From contig NZ_CP023865.1 in NCBI RefSeq assembly GCF_003711105.1, positions 5,047,001-5,111,000 of the forward strand: a stretch of 64,000 bases of DNA. The letters run 5' to 3'. The notes beneath the pieces are model-generated. The model ran no database searches and was not told where the DNA came from. It worked only from the letters and a program-made list of their open reading frames with translations. Numbering within the stretch: the first letter of the stretch is position 1; the number at the start of each line of letters is the position of its first letter. Source of the DNA: Actinoplanes teichomyceticus ATCC 31121 (GTDB lineage Bacteria > Actinomycetota > Actinomycetes > Mycobacteriales > Micromonosporaceae). The position numbers and the translations under genes are program-made. Below are positions 60,057 through 64,000 of this stretch, piece by piece.

Positions 60057-61694
60057 ATGCGCAGCGCTCCCGCCGACCTCGTGCTCACCAACGGTCCCGT
60101 CTTCACCGCCGACCCGCTGCGCGGACCGGCCACCACGGTCGCGGTGCGTGACGGGCGGATCATCGCGGTCGGCGCCGACGACGTACGCGACCTGACCGGC
60201 CCGCGCACCGAGACGATCGACCTGGCCGGCCGGCTGCTGCTGCCCGGCTTCCAGGACGCGCACGTGCACGCGGTGATGGGCGGCGTCGAGCTGAACCAGT
60301 GCGACCTGACCGGCACCACCGACCTCGACGAGTACCTGCGCCGCGTCCGGGAGTACGCCGACGCGCACCCCGACCGGGAGTGGATCAGCGGCGGGGGCTG
60401 GGCGATGGAGGCCTTCCCCGGCGGCGTGCCGGGCCGTGAGCTGCTCGACCGGGTGGTCCCGGACCGCCCGGTCCATCTGATCAACCGGGACCACCACGGC
60501 GCCTGGGTGAACAGCCGCGCCCTGGAGCTCGCCGGGATCGGCCCCGGTACACCGGACCCGGTGGACGGCCGGATCGACCGCCGCCCGGACGGCGAGCCGG
60601 CCGGCGGCCTGCAGGAGGGCGCCATGCAGCTGGTGGCCCGTTTGCTGCCCGAGGTCACACCGGCCGAGCGGCTGGCCGGGCTGCTGCGCGCACAGGCGCT
60701 GCTGCACTCGCTGGGCGTCACCGCCTGGCAGGACGCGATGCTCTGCGCGACGAACGGCTATCCGGACGTCTCCGACGCGTACCTGGAGGCGGCCACCACC
60801 GGACGGCTCACCGCCACCGTCGTCGGCGCGCTGTGGTGGGACCGCGACCGCGGCGCCGAGCAGATCCCGGAACTGCTCGCCAAGCGGGATCGGCACACCG
60901 TGGGCCGGCTGCGCAGCGACAGCGTGAAGCTGATGCTCGACGGGATCGCGGAGAACTTCACCGCCGCGATGACCCGGCCGTACCGGGACTCGTGCGGCTG
61001 CGCGACGGCCAACTCCGGGCTGTCCTTCATCGACCCGGCCCAGCTGCGCGAGCACGTCGCCGCGCTGGACGCGCACGGCTTCCAGGTGCACTTCCACGCG
61101 CTCGGCGACCGGGCGGTACGCGAGGCGCTGGACGCGGTCGCGGCGGCGCGCGCCCGCAACGGTTTCCGGGACACCCGGCCGCACCTGGCGCACCTGCAGG
61201 TGGTGCACCCGGACGACGTGCCGCGGTTCCGGGCGCTCGGCGCGAGCGCGAACATGCAGCCGTACTGGGCGGCGCACGAGCCGCAGATGGACGAGCTGAC
61301 CATCCCGTTCCTGGAGCCGGAGCTGGCCCGCCGGCAGTACCCGTTCGCCGCTCTGCGGGACGCCGGGGCGCACCTGGCGGCCGGCAGCGACTGGCCGGTG
61401 AGCACGCCCGACCCGGTGCAGGGCATCCACGTGGCGGTGAACCGGGCGCATCACGGCGGCGGCTATCCGCCGTTCCTGCCGGGGCAGCGGCTGGACCTGG
61501 TCACGGCGCTGACGGCGTACACCGCCGGGTCGGCGTTCGTGAACCGGCTGGACGACACCGGCAGCATCCGCGCCGGGTTCCGGGCCGACCTGGTGGTGCT
61601 GGACCGGGATCCGTTCGCCGCCCCGGCCGCGGAGATCGGTGACGCCTCGGTGGTGATGACGCTGGTGGACGGGAAAGTGGTCCACCACGCGTGA
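60057..61694 (+). CDS. Amidohydrolase family 3 (YtcJ-like)
   Basis: 545-residue metal-dependent hydrolase. Beta-sandwich start (LVLTNGPVFTADPLRGPATT), then GFQDAHVHAVMGG with the metal-ligand HxH, the long YtcJ insert INRDHHGAWVNSRALELAGI, VHFHALGDRAVREALDA and LAAGSDWPVSTPDPVQGIHV with catalytic Asp. Related enzymes cleave C-N bonds of formamides or other small amides; the substrate here is unknown. ATG at 60057 chosen; GTG three codons earlier is possible. Probably co-transcribed with the membrane protein. Confidence 0.92.
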   Translation: MRSAPADLVLTNGPVFTADPLRGPATTVAVRDGRIIAVGADDVRDLTGPRTETIDLAGRLLLPGFQDAHVHAVMGGVELNQCDLTGTTDLDEYLRRVREYADAHPDREWISGGGWAMEAFPGGVPGRELLDRVVPDRPVHLINRDHHGAWVNSRALELAGIGPGTPDPVDGRIDRRPDGEPAGGLQEGAMQLVARLLPEVTPAERLAGLLRAQALLHSLGVTAWQDAMLCATNGYPDVSDAYLEAATTGRLTATVVGALWWDRDRGAEQIPELLAKRDRHTVGRLRSDSVKLMLDGIAENFTAAMTRPYRDSCGCATANSGLSFIDPAQLREHVAALDAHGFQVHFHALGDRAVREALDAVAAARARNGFRDTRPHLAHLQVVHPDDVPRFRALGASANMQPYWAAHEPQMDELTIPFLEPELARRQYPFAALRDAGAHLAAGSDWPVSTPDPVQGIHVAVNRAHHGGGYPPFLPGQRLDLVTALTAYTAGSAFVNRLDDTGSIRAGFRADLVVLDRDPFAAPAAEIGDASVVMTLVDGKVVHHA

Positions 61695-61818
61695 GTCTTC
61701 GCCACGGCGGGAGCCCGGGTGGCCGGGCGCCGGCGGGGCGCGGTGCGGGCGCGGGTCGTACCGGGAAGGGGCGGCCCGGACCGCGGCGGTCCGGACCGGT
61801 TCGTCGCCGGCGCTGCGC

Positions 61819-62499
61819 TCAGCGGTCCTCGTCGTGCTCGGCGACCTCGGCGGCCTCGACCGCGTGGTGGCCGTGGCGCGGCCCGGCCTCCAACTCCTCG
61901 GCGACCGGCTCCTCCTCGATCACCTCGGCGCTGACCTGCGGCGCGTCGGCCCACAGGGCGCGCAGCTGGCCCTGCATGAACTGGGTGAGGCGGCCACGGT
62001 ACTCCCGGTCGAAGTTCTCCAGTGCCTCGATCTGCTGCTGCAGCGCCTCGCGCTTGGCGCCGAGGCTGCCGACCACGTCGTCGTAGCGCTGCTGGGCCTG
62101 CTGCTTGAGCTGCTCGGCGCCGTGCAGGGCGTCGGCGCCGATGGTCTCGGCCCGCTGCCGGGCGTCCGCGACGATCTTGTCGGCGGCCCGGCGGGCCTCC
62201 TCGGCGCGGGCCTGCGCCTCGCGGGCCATCAGCTCCGCGGCGGCGCGGGCCTCGTTGAGCACCCGGTCGGCCTCCTGGCGCACGTTGCTGGCGTGGGCCT
62301 GGGCGTCCCGGGCGATCTGCTCGGCGGCGGCGAGTGCGTCCGTGCGGATCTTGTCCGCGTGGTGCTGGGCGCTCGCGACGTGCTCCTCCGCGGTGCGCTG
62401 CGCCAGCGCCAGCACCTGCAACGCCTGGTTCGGCAGACCCGGGTTGGGCGCGATCACCTTGTGCTCCGAGGTCTCACTGTCAGTCCCATTGAGCAGCAC
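61819..62499 (-). CDS. DivIVA-like coiled-coil protein
   Basis: 226 residues, nearly all alpha-helical heptad sequence from about 30 to 175 (AEEHVASAQHHADKIRTDAL, ARAAAELMAREAQARAEEAR, REALQQQIEALENFDREYRG). An acidic tail follows. The Ala/Glu/Arg-rich pattern and FDREYRGRL motif resemble the coiled-coil part of DivIVA/Wag31-type polar-growth proteins, without their N-terminal membrane-binding domain. It may scaffold the cell pole or cytoskeleton. GTG start with AAGGA ahead. Confidence 0.8.
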   Translation of the reverse strand: MLLNGTDSETSEHKVIAPNPGLPNQALQVLALAQRTAEEHVASAQHHADKIRTDALAAAEQIARDAQAHASNVRQEADRVLNEARAAAELMAREAQARAEEARRAADKIVADARQRAETIGADALHGAEQLKQQAQQRYDDVVGSLGAKREALQQQIEALENFDREYRGRLTQFMQGQLRALWADAPQVSAEVIEEEPVAEELEAGPRHGHHAVEAAEVAEHDEDR

Positions 62500-62755
62500 T
62501 TCGACACGATCCTTATCTGATTGTCAGTCTTCGCCACGCACCGGTCCGGCTGGCACCGCAGGCGGAAGAACCCTCCGGAGCGCCATGACCGCCGAGGGTG
62601 TCGGCCATGATCGGCGGGATGCTACCAAGCTGAACGGGCCCTTAGCGAGGGTCGGCGAGCGCATCTCGGAGCGGTTTTACGCGGTTACTAATTAAGGGCG
62701 GTTTAGACCCATTAGTCTGATGAGAAACCTGCTCACAGATCTTCCGAGGACCGCC

Positions 62756-63463
62756 ATGCGATGCCGCCGCGCGCTGGTCACCCTGGTGACCGTCACCACC
62801 CTCCTGTCCGGTACGCCGATGGCGGCCCACGCGGCGTACGCCGGCGAGGTCGCCTACTGGGCGATGAACGAGCCACCCGGCGCCACCCGCATGATCGACA
62901 GCAGCGGGAACGGGCTGAACGGGCAGATCGGGCGGGAGGTCGGTACCGGGATCTTCCACCACGGCTCGACCGGCTACCGGTTCGACCGGCTGGAACCGGA
63001 CACCCCGCCGGCGCGGCCCGGCCACCTGGTCGTGGTTCCGGACGCCTCGGCGCTCAACCCCGGCGACCGGGACTTCGCGGTGACGTTGCGGCTGCGCACC
63101 ACCCACCACTTCGGCAACATCGTGCAGAAGGGCCAGTCGACGACCGAGGGCGGCAACTTCAAGCTGCAGATCCCGAACGGGCGGGTGCAGTGCCTGTTCC
63201 GCGGCAGTCGCGGGGTGCTCGAGGCGATCGCGCCGTACTCCATCAACGACGGCGACTGGCACGTCGTCACCTGCGTGCGGGTGAGCACCGGGGTGGCGCT
63301 GGCGATCGACGGACGGCGGGTCGCCGGCCGGGAGGGCTGGACCGGCCCGATCTACAACAACTGGCCGCTGACCATCGGCGGCAAACTCGACTGCGACCAG
63401 CGCACGGTCGGCTGCGACTACTACGCCGGCGACCTGGACTACCTGTCCATCCAGACGGCGTAG
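62756..63463 (+). CDS. Secreted LamG/concanavalin-like domain protein
   Basis: 235 residues. Signal peptide (MRCRRALVTLVTVTTLLSG, cleavage after AHA at about 27), then a single LamG-like jelly roll: AYWAMNEPPGATRMIDSSGN, FAVTLRLRTTHHFGNIVQKG, NDGDWHVVTCVRVSTGVALA and LTIGGKLDCDQRTVGCDYYA. Probably a carbohydrate-binding or surface protein without an enzyme domain. ATG 62756 has GAGGA five bases ahead, better than the ATG at 62720. Two Cys pairs may form disulfides outside the cell. Confidence 0.85.
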   Translation: MRCRRALVTLVTVTTLLSGTPMAAHAAYAGEVAYWAMNEPPGATRMIDSSGNGLNGQIGREVGTGIFHHGSTGYRFDRLEPDTPPARPGHLVVVPDASALNPGDRDFAVTLRLRTTHHFGNIVQKGQSTTEGGNFKLQIPNGRVQCLFRGSRGVLEAIAPYSINDGDWHVVTCVRVSTGVALAIDGRRVAGREGWTGPIYNNWPLTIGGKLDCDQRTVGCDYYAGDLDYLSIQTA

Positions 63464-63494
63464 CGGGTGGCCGGCCCGCGGACCGGCCACCCGC
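63463..63494. terminator. Bidirectional hairpin terminator
   Basis: GCGGGTGGCCGG and its exact complement around an eight-base loop, between the convergent LamG and araA stop codons. Confidence 0.8.
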
Positions 63495-63503
63495 TCCGCG
63501 CGC

Positions 63504-64000
63504 TCAGCGGCCGAAGCCGCGGGCCAGCCGGTGGTACGCCTGGTTCCAGCGCACCTCCTTGGTGAACTGCCGGGTCGTGGTCGACGAGTCGATCAGCAGC
63601 AGTTCGGTGCCGACCATGTCGGCGAGGTCGGCCAGCTCCTCCGCGCCCACCGCGGACGACAGCACGGTGTGGTGCGGGCCGCCCGCGGTCAGCCAGCACT
63701 CGGCGGACGTGGACAGCGACGGGGCCGGCTTCCAGACCGCGCGGGCGACCGGCAGCCGGGGCAGCGGCTCGGTCGGCTCGACGACCTCGATCTCGTTGGC
63801 CACCAGGCGGAACCGCTCGCCCAGGTCGGCCAGGCCGAGCACGATCGCCGGCCCCGGGGTGGCGTCGAAGACCAGCCGGACCGGGTCCTCACGGCCGCCG
63901 ATGCCCAGCGGGTGGATCTCCAGCTTCGGCCGGCTCGCCGCGATCGACGGGCAGACCTCCAGCATGTGCGCGCCGAGGATGACCTCGTTGCCGGGGGTCA
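63504..64000 (-). CDS. araA: L-arabinose isomerase, C-terminal part (runs off the window)
   Basis: The visible 165 residues match the end of Ara[41 protein letters not shown] with HHTVLSSAV, and the terminal [14 protein letters not shown]. AraA converts L-arabinose to L-ribulose using a divalent metal whose ligands include the HH pair here. The N-terminal two thirds lie beyond base 64000. An araBDA-type operon may continue there, which would complement the arabinogalactan-related GH53. Confidence 0.93.
   Translation of the reverse strand, partial: TPGNEVILGAHMLEVCPSIAASRPKLEIHPLGIGGREDPVRLVFDATPGPAIVLGLADLGERFRLVANEIEVVEPTEPLPRLPVARAVWKPAPSLSTSAECWLTAGGPHHTVLSSAVGAEELADLADMVGTELLLIDSSTTTRQFTKEVRWNQAYHRLARGFGR

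Overview
The window is very GC-rich (about 70-75%), with dense actinobacterial codon use, frequent GTG starts, four-base ATGA/GTGA overlaps and short GC-rich hairpin terminators. Gene content (PucR-controlled desaturase, mycothiol-type DinB enzyme, RamC/AmfS-like lanthipeptide locus, many LacI/ABC sugar loci) suggests a filamentous soil actinomycete, probably Micromonosporaceae and perhaps an Actinoplanes relative. This is inferred from protein character only. I saw no rRNA, tRNA, CRISPR array, insertion sequence or phage gene.

Layout. 1-2959: end of a sugar ABC importer operon with a YesL/DUF624-like membrane protein. 2960-4587: long gene-free stretch with degenerate tandem repeats. 4588-7450: repeat-expanded small conserved protein, AraC-type regulator, DHFR-fold reductase. 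7987-9713: Lrp/AsnC regulator divergent from alanine dehydrogenase. 10045-12525: metQ-metI-metN methionine importer. 12728-15413: two-component operon with a YqeB-like membrane protein. 15540-19099: PucR regulator divergent from a ferredoxin reductase and acyl desaturase pair. 19580-25113: kinase, ABC sugar importer and GH4 glycosidase operon. 25157-32865: assorted genes, including two truncated genes back to back, a chemoreceptor with a GAF protein, and a MarR/MFS efflux pair. 33110-34453: ferric-reductase-like flavocytochrome.

34704-41525 is a complete class III lanthipeptide (SapB/AmfS-type) locus: LanKC synthetase, a 48-residue precursor, a two-subunit ABC exporter and an atypical RamR-like response regulator. 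The precursor core aligns position for position with SapB spacing (two SxxSxxxC labionin motifs) but has an unusual Gly/Ser-rich leader with an extra Cys.

42167-45249 is a TAXI-type TRAP importer. 45448-55057 is a galactan utilisation locus: a secreted GH53 endo-galactanase, an ABC importer, a LacI regulator with two identical operator copies, and a single 1144-residue protein fusing a GH35 beta-galactosidase to galactose-1-phosphate uridylyltransferase. A decayed GH53 paralogue lies just upstream of the intact one.

55727-58501 is a TetR/MMPL export pair. 58703-61694 holds a polytopic membrane protein and a YtcJ-like amidohydrolase. The window closes with a DivIVA-like coiled-coil protein, a secreted LamG protein and the C-terminal part of an L-arabinose isomerase. 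A recurring trait is short-period tandem repeats (18, 21, 25, 29, 30, 41, 54 and about 70 bp), both between genes and inside coding sequence.
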